A DNA stretch of 64,000 nt from Circinella umbellata (GCA_025093555.1 JAIWNF010000104.1:21060-85059); one strand, 5' to 3'; positions 14,496 through 27,690 are shown, counted from the first letter of the stretch. Notes: generated by a model not told the origin, from the letters alone. A program made the numbers and translations.

Positions 14496-15408
14496 TCATG
14501 GATATTGTTGAAAAGATGCAGAAGAAGAAGTAGATGTAGATGGACGCACAGCGCTTTTAATTAATGAATTTTTTCTACTTAAACATGATGCACGAATCGT
14601 TGAATAAGATTCTTCAGGTGTGATAGGTGGTGATAATATAGATGTGGTCGCATTATTATCTATTGGGAATTTACTAATAAATTGTAATTCTTCTTTTGTT
14701 GTTGACGTTGACGTTGACGTTGTTGTATTATTATTATTGACAGATTCTTGTAATTGATAATCTTGACTGTGATTTGAAGAAGGTGGTGTAGGATCAGTAA
14801 GACTTTGAGCCAGCAGAGCCTCATTAACGTTAAGTAAAGATTGAAGATAATCAGCAGAAGGTCCATTAGAAGAAGAAGGAGTTGCTTGTTGCATTAATAA
14901 ATGTAAAGAGGATTCATGAGTGGATTGAGTGGGTTCAATTATTACATGTAAACCATTATCCAAATTTTTATTTTGTTGTGTTTCAGGTGAAATAGGTGTA
15001 GGTGGGTATGGATCGTGTAATTCATCAACCAATGGTTCATTAGATGCTGTTTGTATTGATTGTTGTAATAAAGTATCTTTTTCAAAGGATTCTGAAGTTC
15101 GTTTTTGATCTTCAGCTATTATTTCTTCTTCTTGTTCGTCTGGTATAACAATGTCCGAATCATTCGAATTACTCGTTGTTTGTTGTAATTGCATCCAACC
15201 AATACCGGCACCACTAAATTGATAATAATAATAATAAAGTTAATAATAAAGTTAAAAGATATATTATATATATATATATATATATATCAAAAACAATTTA
15301 CCTTTCTTCCCATTCTTGACCCATTGTTTTCATTACAAGTTCGAGATGTTCTCTTTGACGCTCCAGTTCTTCAAGACTTTGGTCATAATCAGAAAGAGTT
15401 TTATCCAT
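14496..15408 (-). CDS. Hypothetical protein with N-terminal coiled coil and Ser/Thr/Asn-rich tail
   Basis: Two exons (15302-15408 and 14496-15213) with an 86-bp GT-AG intron give 274 aa. The phases agree: AG at the end of exon 1 plus T of exon 2 makes Ser. Residues 1-36 (starting MDKTLSDYDQSLEELERQRE) form a heptad-rich helix, followed by ESGAGIGWMQLQQ across the intron junction. The rest is acidic, then Ser/Thr/Gln/Asn-rich, with PPTP and ITPEE motifs that could be proline-directed phosphorylation sites. There is no membrane segment or enzyme motif. The helix with a GAGIGW turn gives the impression of a small conserved N-terminal module on a disordered tail. I do not recognise the family. 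The intron placement and a clean frame support a real gene. Confidence 0.7.
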
Positions 15409-17146
15409 TCGAAGTTATATATAATAATAATAAAAAGGCGTAAAAAATATATATATAAATATTAATATAAAGAAAAAAAAAAAAAAAAAAAAGAGGTATA
15501 ATATATTTTTTTTTATGATATAAAAAAAAATATATAAAGGGGGGAGGGAGGTAAAAAAGAATTTTTTACTTTGTTACCTTTTCCATATTATTCTCTTTTT
15601 TTCAGGTCCCGTCTCCTCCAATGGGTTGAAATAAATTGGTTGGAACCAACAAGAAATCCAGAACCCCTTCCTCCCCCCCCCCATCCTTGTGTTGTGGCTG
15701 GAAAATAATGGCTTACAAGGTAAAAAAAAAAAAAACGAACCCGTGGCGCTTCTTTTCTTTTTTTAAACTTTTTATTTTCTTTTTTAGTTTGGTTTACCGT
15801 GTTTTTTATGTTTTCTTTTTTTTTTTTTTCTTTTCATAAAATATAAAAAAAAAATCAAAAATTCCAAATAACTTGTCATTTGAAAATGGTTCACGTTGAC
15901 AGTTGTTGAGAGGGGGGGATAGTGTTAAAAACACGTCTTTTTCTCCAAATCATAATCCTCCCACCCCTTTCACCCCCATCCCCCCCCCGAAAAAACAATT
16001 CGTTTTAGGTCCACTGAAATATACTTGTGTGGTGGTGTGTGAAAAACTTTATGTTTTTCTTTATTAGACAGTTTCCATGAATCCTAACCATTCAATCACC
16101 TATTACCATTGGTCCCTTTATTACAAAAAAAAAATAAAAGCCCTTTTCATATTTATCTTTAACTCTTTTTTGTTTGAATCGACATTATAATTTATTGACT
16201 TTACAGAAAATATTATATATTTATCTACACATATAAACTTTGTTTTTTCTTTTTTTTGGTACAACATTGTACAAAAAGAAAGTTTTCTTCCGCGTGCTTT
16301 TCTTTTCGGTCAAATGTTTTAAACTATTTGAATCGTTGTACAGTAACAACCTCACTTGATGATTTTTTTTTCTTTTTTTTTTTTTCTATAATCAATCCAC
16401 GTGATTCGTAAAAAAAAAAAGTTTTCAATTGATGGGGGATTGATACTTGATAACACTTTTTTGTTTTTTTTGACGGCTCAAAATATTCTATTTTTGTGTG
16501 TAACAATAAAAACCTTATATTTATTTTTCTTTTTCCGCGCACAGACTTGAAAGGGGGAAGGAGGAATCTAACCTTCCCCCCCCAAAGTTTTGTAAAATAT
16601 TTTCAATTATTTTTTGCATAATAAAATAAAATTAAGCTTTTTTGTCATGGTAACAAGAGGTTGTTAGCAAAAAAAAAAGTAGATATATTTTATACACATA
16701 TACAAAGTTTGATCCAACCAGATCAGTGTTTTGTTTGATCAATGTATCTATATATACATACATTGACCAAACCTTTATTAGCGTTGTTATTTAGACATTA
16801 TTAGGTGGGTCAAAAGACATCTGTGTTTAGATCTAAGTGTCTATTCGTATATAATTCATCTATTTATACTATCATCTACGTATTCAAAAAAGCAATGAGA
16901 TACTTATAATATTCATTTATAGTATGTATACATAACTATAGAACCTTTTCTCCTCCCCAGGTGTCATCAACGAGAAGAAATACTCCTCTTTTTTTAATGA
17001 AAAAAAAAACAGTTTGAGCTGTCCGTGGGTTTATTATAAAAGGTTCACTCACTGTTTGATATGAATATAATATATGAAATAGAGTCATTTAATATAATCA
17101 TCGAATCTCTACGTAATTTGAATTCGTTACCAGAACTCTATTAAAA

Positions 17147-17359
17147 ATGATGAGAGAATCTCTCATTTATTTAGCTGGAATCTTCTCTATACAGATGATT
17201 TGGGCTGATACGTTTACAGTTTGTACCTATAGTCTTGTTCATCATTTTTATAGAATTATGATTTGGTATTTAGTACGTCTTTGTCGAAAAGTATTACTCA
17301 ATTTACTCCCATTACTGAAAAAGAATATATATTCACATGTTCGTTCAAAACGTCCTTAA
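17147..17359 (+). CDS. Possible small hydrophobic protein
   Basis: A 70-codon frame starting MMRESLIYLAGIFSIQMIWA with mixed composition, unlike the homopolymer frames around it. It has a hydrophobic N-terminus resembling a signal or anchor segment, a second hydrophobic stretch (IMIWYLVRLCRKVLLNLL) and a basic end. No family is recognised and no intron is evident. It may be a short membrane protein or chance. Confidence 0.25.
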   Translation: MMRESLIYLAGIFSIQMIWADTFTVCTYSLVHHFYRIMIWYLVRLCRKVLLNLLPLLKKNIYSHVRSKRP

Positions 17360-17989
17360 TTTTCATCTAACGAAATCTTACATGACACTATCGACAAGAG
17401 TAAAATACGACTGTTAAATAAGTAAAAATAGACGGGACAGAAATACTCTACTGTTTATTTAATTTTTCTATCAAATTAGCGTATACGTAAAAACGGATTT
17501 AACTTTGTTTGATAAATATATTAACACAAATGACAACAACGATTTATGGATATTTACTTGAAAATACTAGACATGGCTCCAATCTGTATGTTTTTAAAGT
17601 ATCGAAAATACGGTATAGGAGTATTCCCAATTAACCTACGTACAAAAAAAAACAAAAGGCAAAATTTCTATTATTACGTAAATAATAGGAAGTGATATGT
17701 TTGAAAAATTCTAATAGTATGCATAACAGACTTTGATGAAAGCAACATTTGTTGTAATTTTAGGATCCATCTTTTCTTGATAATAAAATGTAGATTCGTC
17801 TTTATTTTAACCAATAAAAACAACAGAAAATAAGTAGATGCCGAAGATGAGGACAGATTTTTTTTTTTTTTTTTTGGGTTCATCTAGTGTTTTCATCTAG
17901 TATTTTATTCTATGAAACTCTCATTGTTACGTGCGCCGGAATATAGCCTATTTATTGTCATAGCAAAAGACATTTTTTTATTTTCTGCC

Positions 17990-18025
17990 ATTTAGCAAGG
18001 ACACCCATTTTTGTCCTTGCTAAAT
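17990..18025. repeat. Perfect 14-bp inverted repeat with an 8-nt loop
   Basis: ATTTAGCAAGGACA (17990-18003) is exactly inverted at 18012-18025, with loop CCCATTTT. It is an isolated hairpin of non-repetitive sequence in gene-free DNA, so it is unlikely to be chance. No target duplication or adjacent gene is apparent. Confidence 0.85.
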
Positions 18026-18865
18026 AACCTATATTCTATTTTGATAAAAACTAATTTTAACATTATTAATTTTGAGATTTTAGCAAATAAAGCTTTTATT
18101 TTGAAAGATTTCTTTTTTTTTTTCTGTGTCGAGATCGAGACGCTAAACCTTGAATAGAAAAAGACCCCGCCCCCTTTCCACAAAACTCAAATTCTTAATT
18201 CTATGATTTTTATTCTATTTAATCACCACTTCAATTATATACATAGGCTCAATACACCCTTTATATACATGGAAATGGGGGGGGGGTTGCTAATATAGAT
18301 TGGATCTAAACCACCTTGGGTTTGCAACAAGGCTGAAAAAAAAAAGATCATGTCATTTTATGCCGTTTGAGTTGATTCATTTTTAGATCTGAAAACCCAG
18401 GGAATCGGATTCTAGAAACTCGACTTTGTGGATAGATGCGATTTTTCTTGTTACAAAAAAAAGAAGCTAGTCTTGTTTTTTTTTTTTAATCTTGTCAATT
18501 ACCTACTTACAAATTCTGGGGAACGAAAAAAGAAGTTGTTAAAATCATGATATCATTCTTTTTTTTTTTTTTTTTTCTGTTTCCCCCAAAAAACACTTGC
18601 ATTAAATTTATGCTTGCCCATATATGTTGTAATTTTTTGAAAATTCTTAATAATAATTGCTTTATAAACATTCCGTCGTTACTTTATAATTGTGTGCATA
18701 ATTTTGATAACTGTTTTATATAGAGAGAGAGTGTGTGTGTGTGTGTGGTAGAACGTACACAAATTTTTCTCTCTCTCTGTCTCTATTAGCTAACGTAGTT
18801 ACGTATATAAGTTTTTTTTTTGTTTTTCTTGTTGTTTTGTCGATTGAATTATATATTATATATTT

Positions 18866-18938
<73 letters not shown>
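18866..18938. repeat. (GA)n microsatellite
   Basis: About 70 bp of nearly pure GA with two A interruptions. One of the longest dinucleotide tracts in the window. Confidence 0.95.
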
Positions 18939-19386
18939 ACCAGTTGTTGTATTTTTTTTACGTACGTAGCCGAATGCCAATTAAAATATTGAGTTACTTT
19001 CCATATATGCAGCTGCTTTGTTCTTTTCGATAATTCTATATATTCCTATACAAAAGACTAAGAAACTATAATTATTAGAAAAGACCTTTCAGAATTTAAT
19101 GTAGGACCTTAAAAAAAAAGGGGGGGTGCTTATAATAACATAAAATATAACAACCATGCATGAAATATATTATATTTATAATTACTCAATAAAAAAAATA
19201 AGAAAATAATGTATATACACCATACATATTATTTATGCATTCTTGGATTTATAGAGTAATTATAGAGTAATTCATGATGAAGCCTTTTCTTTATCCATTT
19301 ATTTTGGTTACGGCCATGATGAAAGTTCTAACAAATTAAACACTTACTTTGAAAGAGAAAGAATCACTATACTAACTAATAGTTGT

Positions 19387-19438
<52 letters not shown>
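19387..19438. repeat. Compound (TA)n(TG)n microsatellite
   Basis: About 10 TA units run directly into about 15 TG units. Confidence 0.95.
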
Positions 19439-19439
<1 letters not shown>

Positions 19440-20589
19440 TCATACGTATGGATTTATTTTGACTCTACTATTTTCAATAATATAATAATAGGGTAAAATA
19501 CAAACGGTGTAGTCATTACAGAGGAAAGTGGTATATATATATATATATATTCCATAAGTTCCATCTGACCTATTTAATAATGAACGATTTCAAAGGATAA
19601 ACATCTTTTCTTGCTTCTTATCATCTAATTAATATAGATATATATTGATAATTGATAATGTCTATCTACTGCCTGTCAAATTCGTTCGTTCGTTGGTTAT
19701 CAGTATCGTACTTTGACATATAGGGACGTTGAAATTCACCTTACCAAGAAGTCATAGTATCCAATTTATTCTCCGTACCCATTACTCGTCAACATTGGTA
19801 CGTAATAGTGATGAATATATATTGATCATATTTATGCGACCGTCTTAACGTCCCCCCCCCATCTCTCAGTTATCACCTCATTTCTGGATAGTAACAAACA
19901 ATTCTTTTTTTTTTCTTTACATCATAATAATATATTCCAAAGGAATCAACCAATACAGATAGAGGATTTTTAAAGATTTATTTTAAAGTCTTATCATAAT
20001 TACCATAACTATATTATATAGAACCATGATATATACAATTGATGCCGTTTGGATTGTTTTTATTTATCCACACGATCACTAATTCATTCTTATATAACAA
20101 CAAGAGTATAAATTAATCAGAAGAAAAAAATGAAACGAAGATTGCTATTTTCTTTAGTATGAAAGAAATTTGTCCTTTCTTTTTTACTACCTGAAGTTTA
20201 AATAAAGTATTTACTCTTATTAATACACCTTCAAGTGCAGATTTGATTATTACATTTAGGAGTATAAAGAATTAGTGATAGTAATATATATATATATATA
20301 AAAGAAGAATTATATATTAATAGGATTAATATAGTTTTTTTTTTTTTTCGGGAGCAGGGAGTTTTTGAGAGTGAGGGAAGAAAAAAAAAAGACATGACAG
20401 AAATATACAACAGCAAAAAACAAGAGATCGACACAAGTAATATAAAAATAGCATGAGTGAACGTATTCAAGTTTTTTTTAAAAAAAAAATAAGAAAGGCA
20501 CAACAATCAACAATAATAATAAGATCATCATAACTCTGTATGATAGCAGAAGCTAAATTTAGTTATTATATATATATAAAAACACAGTT

Positions 20590-21202
20590 TTAAATAAGAT
20601 ACCAAGTAATTGGTCCAACACCCAGTTTGAATTCACCAACGACCTTTTCAAATACGGCTGGTGTAAGATCCTAATTATTCAAATGTTGAAATATATTTTA
20701 GATCTTATACTATTAAGTATTATTCATTATTTTTCCCTTTTTGTTTTTTTTTATATACTTACCAAATCACCATAACCGCAGCCAGGACAAGCTAAGTTAA
20801 TTATTATTCTGTTTTTTAGTATTCCTTCATTTTACAAAACAGAAAAAAAAAGGTGGGGATAGGAATATAAAACTTACCATCATTAATTGTAACATCCATT
20901 GAACCTGCTTTTCCTTCTACACGAATCTTTTTTCCACACCATTTACTTTTTGAACTCATATTACCATACTGTTCATGATTTAATGCAACAATAAGAGAGC
21001 GTTCATTTTCTTTAGGACCACATGCACCATAAGGTCCACCTTCTGTATCTGGAAAGAAAAATGTTGCTTGGCCTTTATATTTTTCAACTCGTTTTTCAAT
21101 GGAAGAATGATAGATAGGTGCACCTTGTACAATCTTAACTGAATTCAATGATAATAATACTGTAATAAAAAATAGAATGGATACATAAAATTGGTGTTGC
21201 AT
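20590..21202 (-). CDS. Small secreted RlpA-like / expansin-barwin-type double-psi beta-barrel protein
   Basis: Three exons (20878-21202, 20763-20791 and 20590-20670), all GT-AG with agreeing phases, give 144 aa. Residues 1-27 (MQHQFYVSILFFITVLLSLN onward) are a signal peptide. A basic SIEKR site before VEKYKGQATFF could be cut by a Kex2-type protease. The mature part has the RlpA-like/DPBB pattern: YGACG, VALNHEQYGN, WCGKKI, VTINDG-ACPGCGYGDLDLTPAVF and GVGPITWYLI. The middle exon is only 29 nt and encodes the CPGCGYGDL strand with the conserved Asp just after it. Members are small extracellular, often cell-wall-associated proteins; barwin and cerato-platanin-like relatives bind glycans. No catalytic activity can be claimed. 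The start at 21202 rather than the upstream frame start is chosen because it begins the signal peptide directly. Confidence 0.88.
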
Positions 21203-24065
21203 TTTGTTTCTTTTTAATTCGTATGAGTCGTTTCGTTTCGTTATATATAAATTGAGAGAATAAACGTAATAGTAGTAGTAGTAGTAATAGCAGTTAAAAA
21301 AAAAGAGAAACAAGAAAGCTATTTATTTTTGGTCACCTTATAATGTTGGGGAAAATTGATTGAAGTAGTCCCTTTTATATTTATGCAAAAAAAAAACCCC
21401 CAAATGGTAGCTCAAAAATCCAAGTAATCAAACTCCCCGCCCTCTCCCCTTAACATTTACTCATGGAGATTTCTTTTTTTTTTTAAAAAAAAAAAACCTT
21501 CTTCCAAGCAGTTGACTTTCCGCCTTCCATAACGTAAATGTTATGTATGTATTGTTATGCACTTACATTTTGGGTAAACTCCCCCCCCTCCCCCTTAAGT
21601 CTTTTATTATTATTTACTTCCGAAAATCTGTCTGTGATATCATTTATATATTTTGTCATGTATTTTCATATTTTGGTATTTTAATATAAACCTTCAAATT
21701 CATAATTATGTTTAACAAATTTGTTTTGAAAAATGATTATAAATCATGAGGGTTTTTTTTTTGTGGTTATAATTATTGTTCATTTCGTTAGCAAAAGAAA
21801 GAAATTTTAGAATGTATAAATATCAACTTTACTTTTTATTTTGTCATTCCGAACCTCCCCCCCCTCTTCTTGTTCAAGGAGGTGGGGGGGGGATAACACC
21901 GTTTAGTACTCCCTGAAAAAAAAAGCCAAAAGATTCGATCGACGCTATACAGTTTTTTTTATGGGCTTGTATATATATTATATGTTTCTTTTTTTTTTCT
22001 AAGAGAGGATCTCTTGCTAAAATGAATTTACCCTGTGTTTCAGAATAACTCCTTTTACAATACTCCCTCTAAAATTCATTAAAGTATTCAAAGTACATCT
22101 ATCAATGTATATATAAGGTAAGGAAAATTTATTATCATTATTTACGTAACAACAAGAAAAAGACGGCTCACTTTTACTTTGCATAAAGAGAGCGAGAGCG
22201 AGAGAGGGGGGGAGGTTTATTTTTTTTTATTTTTTTTATACTCCAGCAAAAATTCTCACTAATGCAAAAAAGTTTAAAAAAAAGCTTAAGCTATATATAA
22301 AATCTTTTCACAATCATTTCCATAGCGACTTTTTTTTTCTTACCTGTTATTTGAAATATATATGTTAATCATTTATAAACTATCAATACTTCTATCATCC
22401 TATATATAGATGATAAACTTGCCTTTTTATGTTGTATGTAGTTATTGAAGATGAAATTTGGTAATTATCAATTTTTCCGAAATCATGTACGTACGTAGTA
22501 AATGATCTCGTCCGTAGTTTTTCATGATACCCATTTCCACCTCCCCCTATTTTTAAGACGACAGTTAAGTAAAATAAACAGTTATTTATTTATACCACCA
22601 TTATCAACATTAAGATGAACTACTACTAGAACAACATGATAGTAATTAATAATGACAATACAAACCTTTGTTATTATCAACTCTACGTAACAACATATTC
22701 ATCTTTTGTTTTACTTTTATTTAGATTTTGTGTATTCATTATATGATATGTATACATATATATATACGCAATAGAGAGCAATAAGATGTGATTTTTCAAT
22801 AAAAAAAAAGTATATGAACTAATTATATAAATATTTTCTTATCAAAATACCTATTAGATGGATGAGATTGTTGATAATGAGAATAAAAGAGAGCGATATC
22901 AACTTTTCGTTTCCATGGTACAGTATCTGTTTCAAAACAATTTGTAAATAATAATAATAATAAAAGTGGGTTTTATGACAACAAACCATGCTACAACTAT
23001 TTCCTTGTTTTGAATGATAATATTTATCATCAAATCAATGGATTTAATGGATCATGATTGGTCTAATCAAATTTATGCTTCTCTATATGATTCATTTTCA
23101 TTATTAGAATTTCCCCATTTTATATGCTCATTGACATCTAAATACGTAAGAACTCCCCGGGAGGGAAGAAGTGTGGCGCAATGGGCTGAATGATATACAT
23201 TGTGCTTACATATTTGCCTGAAATCTATACTTTTTGTTACTTTTATCAACAGCGAATTATGATTTATATGTGCATAATAAACCATATCTTTTCTTTTAAG
23301 CCAAAAAACCCTTGGTCATCTTTTTGATAACAAGCTTTACTTTATTCCACCCCCCTTTTTTTTGTGTGCGTTATGTGTTCTACTATTTTCTTCTTAATGA
23401 ATAGAAAGATCCTGCATGAGTACGATATTAAATATATTGTAACGAAAAGATGTTTGATTCTATACAAATAAGGTATAGATGAAGATATAGAGTGATTGTG
23501 AATAGAATATAGATCTTCTATAAAGTCTAAATTATCGAAGAGAACCTTTTTTTTTTGGTAGTAGCATATATGGTGCATAGATCAGACTTTTGACAAAAAA
23601 AAAGTTAATCGACGTTTTTTAGCGATCGCTCGAAAACGGCGTAGTTAAAGTTTATTTTATTTTATTTTCACTCTATTACTGTGTTGATGAATTGTATAGT
23701 AATAGCCAAAAAAAAAAAAAACAGAAAAAAAAAGAACAATAACAATAACAATAGCTTGGATACTTTACTTGGTAACTGTCAAAGAAAATCACAAGCTTAG
23801 TTAGGAATAATTGTAATCTCACTAAGCTGAAAAAAGAAAGTTTTATATGTATATGGTATGAAAAAAAAAAAGAGTTCCATGTAACCATAGTGATAGATCA
23901 ATATATACTATATCAACACCTTTTTGTTTTTGACCCTTTCTTTCCCTTTCCCATAAAAAAATAGAATGAAATAAAACACAATAAATTGATGCCAGAAGAA
24001 AGGGGGATGGATGATTGATTGTTTTTATTATAAAAGAGTAAAGTTGTAAAAAAAAAAATTTTTTT
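21203..24065. other. Gene-poor spacer
   Basis: No firm gene. Around 22857-23145 (plus) there are two short protein-like stretches (MDEIVDNENKRERYQLFVSM and MDLMDHDWSNQIYASLYDSF), each ending beside a GT donor. They may be exons of an unrecognised gene, but the parts between them do not join cleanly. The rest is homopolymers and dinucleotide tracts. A G-run/C-run inverted pair sits at 21848-21892. Frames at 23676-24145 (minus) overlap the eL19 3' region only by chance. Confidence 0.4.
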
Positions 24066-25372
24066 TTATTGCTCAGCAGCAACAGCAGTACGCTTTTCTT
24101 CAGCACGTTGTCTACGACGTTCACGGAGAGCCTTGTTCTTAGCACGAAGGACTTCAGCTTGTTCAGCCAAGGTCTTAGCTCTTTGCTTTTCAGCCTTAGC
24201 CTTGTGAATGTATTCCATCAAAACACGCTTGTTCTTGAAACCGTTACCCTTGGACTTGAGGTACAAATTGTGGTACAAATGCTTGTCAATCTTACCAGCT
24301 TCTCTGTACTTGCGCAAGAGACGACGGAGGACACGCATACGGCGCATCCAGAGGACTTGCTTGGACATACGAGCATTGGCAGTACCCTTTCTCTTACCAT
24401 GGCCCATGTGACGACCAAGACGCTTGGCTTCAGCACGTTCACGGACACGGAAACGCGATTGACTGATTTCAGGCTTACGGATAATCAAACCATCCTTGAC
24501 GAGCTTGCGAATGTTGGCACCTAAAGAAATAAAATTATAATAACAATGTTTAGTTTTTGTTTTTTCTTGATCTAATATAACAATCATCTTTTCCCTTTCC
24601 AATCATCATAAAGTCCAAACACGTGTACACTCTCACACTCATTATATATATATATATATATAAATTGAATTGATCCTTTTTATCATCCCCCCTTCCTAAC
24701 TTGTATATTACTTACGCGAGTTAGCGTTGGAGATTTCTTGGGCTTCATTGGGATCGAGCCAAATCTTTCTCTTGCCACAGTTAAGGACAGAGGAAGCAAG
24801 ACGTTTTTGGGTGCGCAAGTTAACCCTAAAATAAAAAAAATTATATGAGAAAATGATATTAGTAAAAAAAATAAAAGAGAGTTTGACAGAAGAAAAAAAA
24901 CAGTATGTATATGTGTATGTATGTATATATGTATTATGCCACCATTTCGTTTCAGTGTTCTATTGCTCATTCTTCTTTACGTTTTTCTTCCTCCTTTTCC
25001 TTTTCATTTCAAAAAAAAAAATTGTGCTGGTCATTTCAAGTCGTTTTTTTTTTCAAGTTGAACATGTGTTGTTATTATTCATAGTTGTAGTTAAACCCAA
25101 ATGCTGATAAAAAAAAAATTTTTTTTTTGGTTCGTTTTGTCGAAACTGAAATTATTGGGGGTTCGTTTGGAGAAAAAAAAAATTTGGGTCGTCATTTTTT
25201 TTTCTTTCAATGAAAAAAAAAACGTTCGAAAAAAACAATTGAAACAAATAGAATTTGAAAAACCACGTATACATACATACATACACATATATAATATTCT
25301 GTTCATTATGTATATATATATATATATTTTTCTTTTATAATAAAACATTAATTAGTTTCATAGTACTCACAT
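24066..25372 (-). CDS. RPL19: 60S ribosomal protein eL19 (L19e)
   Basis: Structural protein of the large ribosomal subunit. Three coding exons (25371-25372, 24716-24825, 24066-24520) give 188 aa, close to the family length. Exon 1 contributes only the AT of the start codon. A 545-bp GT-AG intron (24826-25370, donor GTGAGT) follows, and exon 2 begins with G-GTT-AAC, restoring [20 protein letters not shown]. The second intron is 195 bp and falls inside an Arg codon. Family signatures are clear: [64 protein letters not shown], and a long basic helix to the C-terminus. GC content and codon choice (AAG, GGC, CTC, GTC) differ from neighbouring genes, as expected for a highly expressed gene. Confidence 0.96.
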
Positions 25373-25520
25373 GGCGTAAGGGTTTTTGTTGGAAGGGAAA
25401 AAGAGGAAGTTCACTTAGGTACCAGCGGAACTGTAAAGTAAAAACTTTTCGGGTGTCACGATTTTGTGTAAGCCACCCTTTTGAAGGCGGCCCTACAAAG
25501 GGGAGTTTTTAGCCAATAAA
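25373..25520 (-). promoter_or_regulatory. RPL19: Leader and likely core promoter of eL19
   Basis: This block directly upstream of the split start codon is richer in G and C than its surroundings. On the gene strand it reads AGGGCCGCCTTCAAAAGGGTGG, an imperfect inverted arrangement, then AAAACCCTTACGCC next to the start. It is a plausible ribosomal-protein promoter element. No known factor site is identified with confidence. Confidence 0.35.
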
Positions 25521-27429
25521 AAGATTATTGAGTAGAGCCAATCAAGTGATGCATTTATTTATTAACTCCCCAGTCATGTTCTTTATAGCCAATCAAATGT
25601 ATGAATGTTAACGTGCGAATATGCAAAAAAACATTGCTTTGAGAACTGTCATTTCATCTCAACTTTATACATAGCAACAACAAAAAAGAAACAAGTAAAT
25701 AAATTATTCATTAGCTTGTTACATATTAAAATAATATCTGATAAATCAATAATGTGTTGTTTTTCTTTAAAATTCGTTTATTGTAAAGATTTGAGGGAGA
25801 ATTCAATATCAAAATAGATTTGATAAATGCAAATAAAAATTATATATTTGAATAAGACAGATGTACTTTTTTTCTGACGACTTTATATATATATATATAC
25901 GTAGAAAACGTAGAGAATGTAACCTCGAATGATACAAAGCATTGACTTTTTATAGCTCTTAAATGTGAAAAGTAGAATGATTAAAAAGTTTCAAGTATGA
26001 TATAATTATAACCCTATCAAACAATTTTCTTTTTTGTTTCATCATGTATCAATAGCTATTCTAAAAAGATATACTTCTTGATACGTAAAAGGAATTGTTT
26101 ATTATATATTAGAGTATACTTTTATTTTAAGTGATGCTGGAAGAATATGTGAACATGTAAAAAGCCCGACGCATAAAAAGCCTGTTTTCACCCTTGCTGC
26201 GCATCCTAGCTTTTTTTAATCTCATGCAAAATACAGAGAAGAAAAGAGTGGGTGCGATGGAAGGGAAGCTCCGAAAGAATTCGTAAAACACAAGAATAAA
26301 AATATATTCAAATTTTAAGATAGATTGGGTTACATAATCAAAGTACAAGAGAAGATATCCTGTGAAGGTTATACGTAAGGTTACTAAAGTTATCTTTTCT
26401 AGGCTCCATTTGATTAGTAAAATTTGCTAGAAGCTTTCCCTTAATCAAAGGAAACATGATAACAAAAGTTTCGGAAAAAAAAAAGCAAAAATTATTGGGG
26501 GATATAATTTCGCAATAGGTAGATTCTCCAAGCCTAATGAAACAATTTTGTTTATTCTTATGACCCTAATGGGTTCCTGGCGAGAACATATCAACTCAGA
26601 GTTTCTTTTCGTTAATGCTATTTTATACGAAAACTATATAAAGTCATCTTCCTTGTCAATTTCCCTCAAATTATAACCACTTCTATTTTTATTGTGTTGC
26701 TGTATATATATATATATATACAAATGCTACTTACGTACTTATAATCGACCGTGGAAACAATATTTCGACCTCTACAGTAAATGTAATGCTTCCCTCAGCC
26801 TTAAATACACTAATTTAATGAATTTCATGTATATTAGAGCACCACATGACTTTTTTGTTATTTATTTACTTCTTTCAATTCTTTCAATCACTGTATTTAC
26901 TCAGACAAAAGTTTCGGGATACCTTTTATAGTATATATACGTAGGCTGATCAAAATATTTATCATTTATTCAAGTAATAAACAAGATGCTGTGAGTAATT
27001 TTTATTTATTTTTGAACAAACTATCTGTATAATGTTTCTTTTTTATTTTTGTCTTCTTAATAATGAAAAAAAAGCATAATCAATCAATAATGAAAACAAG
27101 CTGGTATATATTATAAAGAATATAGGAGACATAATATAATTCATGAATTTTAAAAGTATAAATAATATTATAAATATTTCTTAGAAAAAAACAGTTACAT
27201 TCTAAAAGTGACATATATAGGCTTTTACAATTTTTAACAGCTACTAATTTTAACAGCTTTAATACGTGTGGTCAAGTTCTCATATTTTTTTTTCGAGTGG
27301 TAATCCTATGTATTTCGCTCACCTACGTACACTTTCTTTATATGGGATCAAGAATATATAATGTGGTCGTAAGAAAAGAGATGTGTGTGATTAAAAAAAT
27401 CATAAATTTTGTTTGCAATTTGTTTTGAG
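25521..27429. other. Gene-free AT-rich stretch
   Basis: No gene, element end or RNA was recognised. Short frames at 25605-25817, 26127-26348 and 26692-26931 show no domain. Confidence 0.5.
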
Positions 27430-27690
27430 TTATATGAATACCACTAGTCATTATCCATAACAATGTACGCGGGTTTTTTGATTCAGAAGAGAGATCTTAG
27501 GCACAAACAGTTCGAATTGATTTGAGGATGTACTCTGAGAGAAATCAAGTTTATTAGTAACAAGTTTGTGGTTTTTCGATGCACTCGTTTTTTGGAACTT
27601 GTCGCGAAAGTGTAGCTTGTAGACCATAAAACAATAATATAAATCCAAGTGACTCCTTAATATACTTTGTCATTTTCCATGAAAAGATCA
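27430..27690 (-). repeat. Dispersed repeat R, copy 1 (inverted relative to 39285-39535)
   Basis: Reading the minus strand, this segment matches 39285-39535 read on the plus strand over about 250 bp. It includes the shared strings GTTCCAAAAAACGA, TGCATCGAAAA and CGTACATTGTTATGGATAATGA. Identity is roughly 80 percent by eye, with one larger indel. It has no coding potential I recognise. Confidence 0.8.

Larger units (their letters stand above)
15409..20589. other. Gene-poor spacer, about 5 kb
   Basis: No recognisable gene. It holds poly-A/T runs, a hairpin at 17990-18025, (GA)n and (TA)n(TG)n tracts, and one small open frame at 17147-17359 described separately. The frames at 15636-15839, 16324-16542, 17674-17883 and 18735-18992 are built from homopolymers or the GA microsatellite. 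Confidence 0.5.

Noticed and set aside
18735..18992. Frame with a long (ER)n stretch
   Set aside because: Built on the (GA)n microsatellite; no protein features outside it.
23150..23230. tRNA-like stretch with GGCGCAATGGGCTGAA
   Set aside because: It resembles an A box, but no cloverleaf stems or B box can be formed.
24069..24524. 151-codon plus-strand frame
   Set aside because: It is the antisense shadow of the eL19 coding exon, which has clear family signatures.
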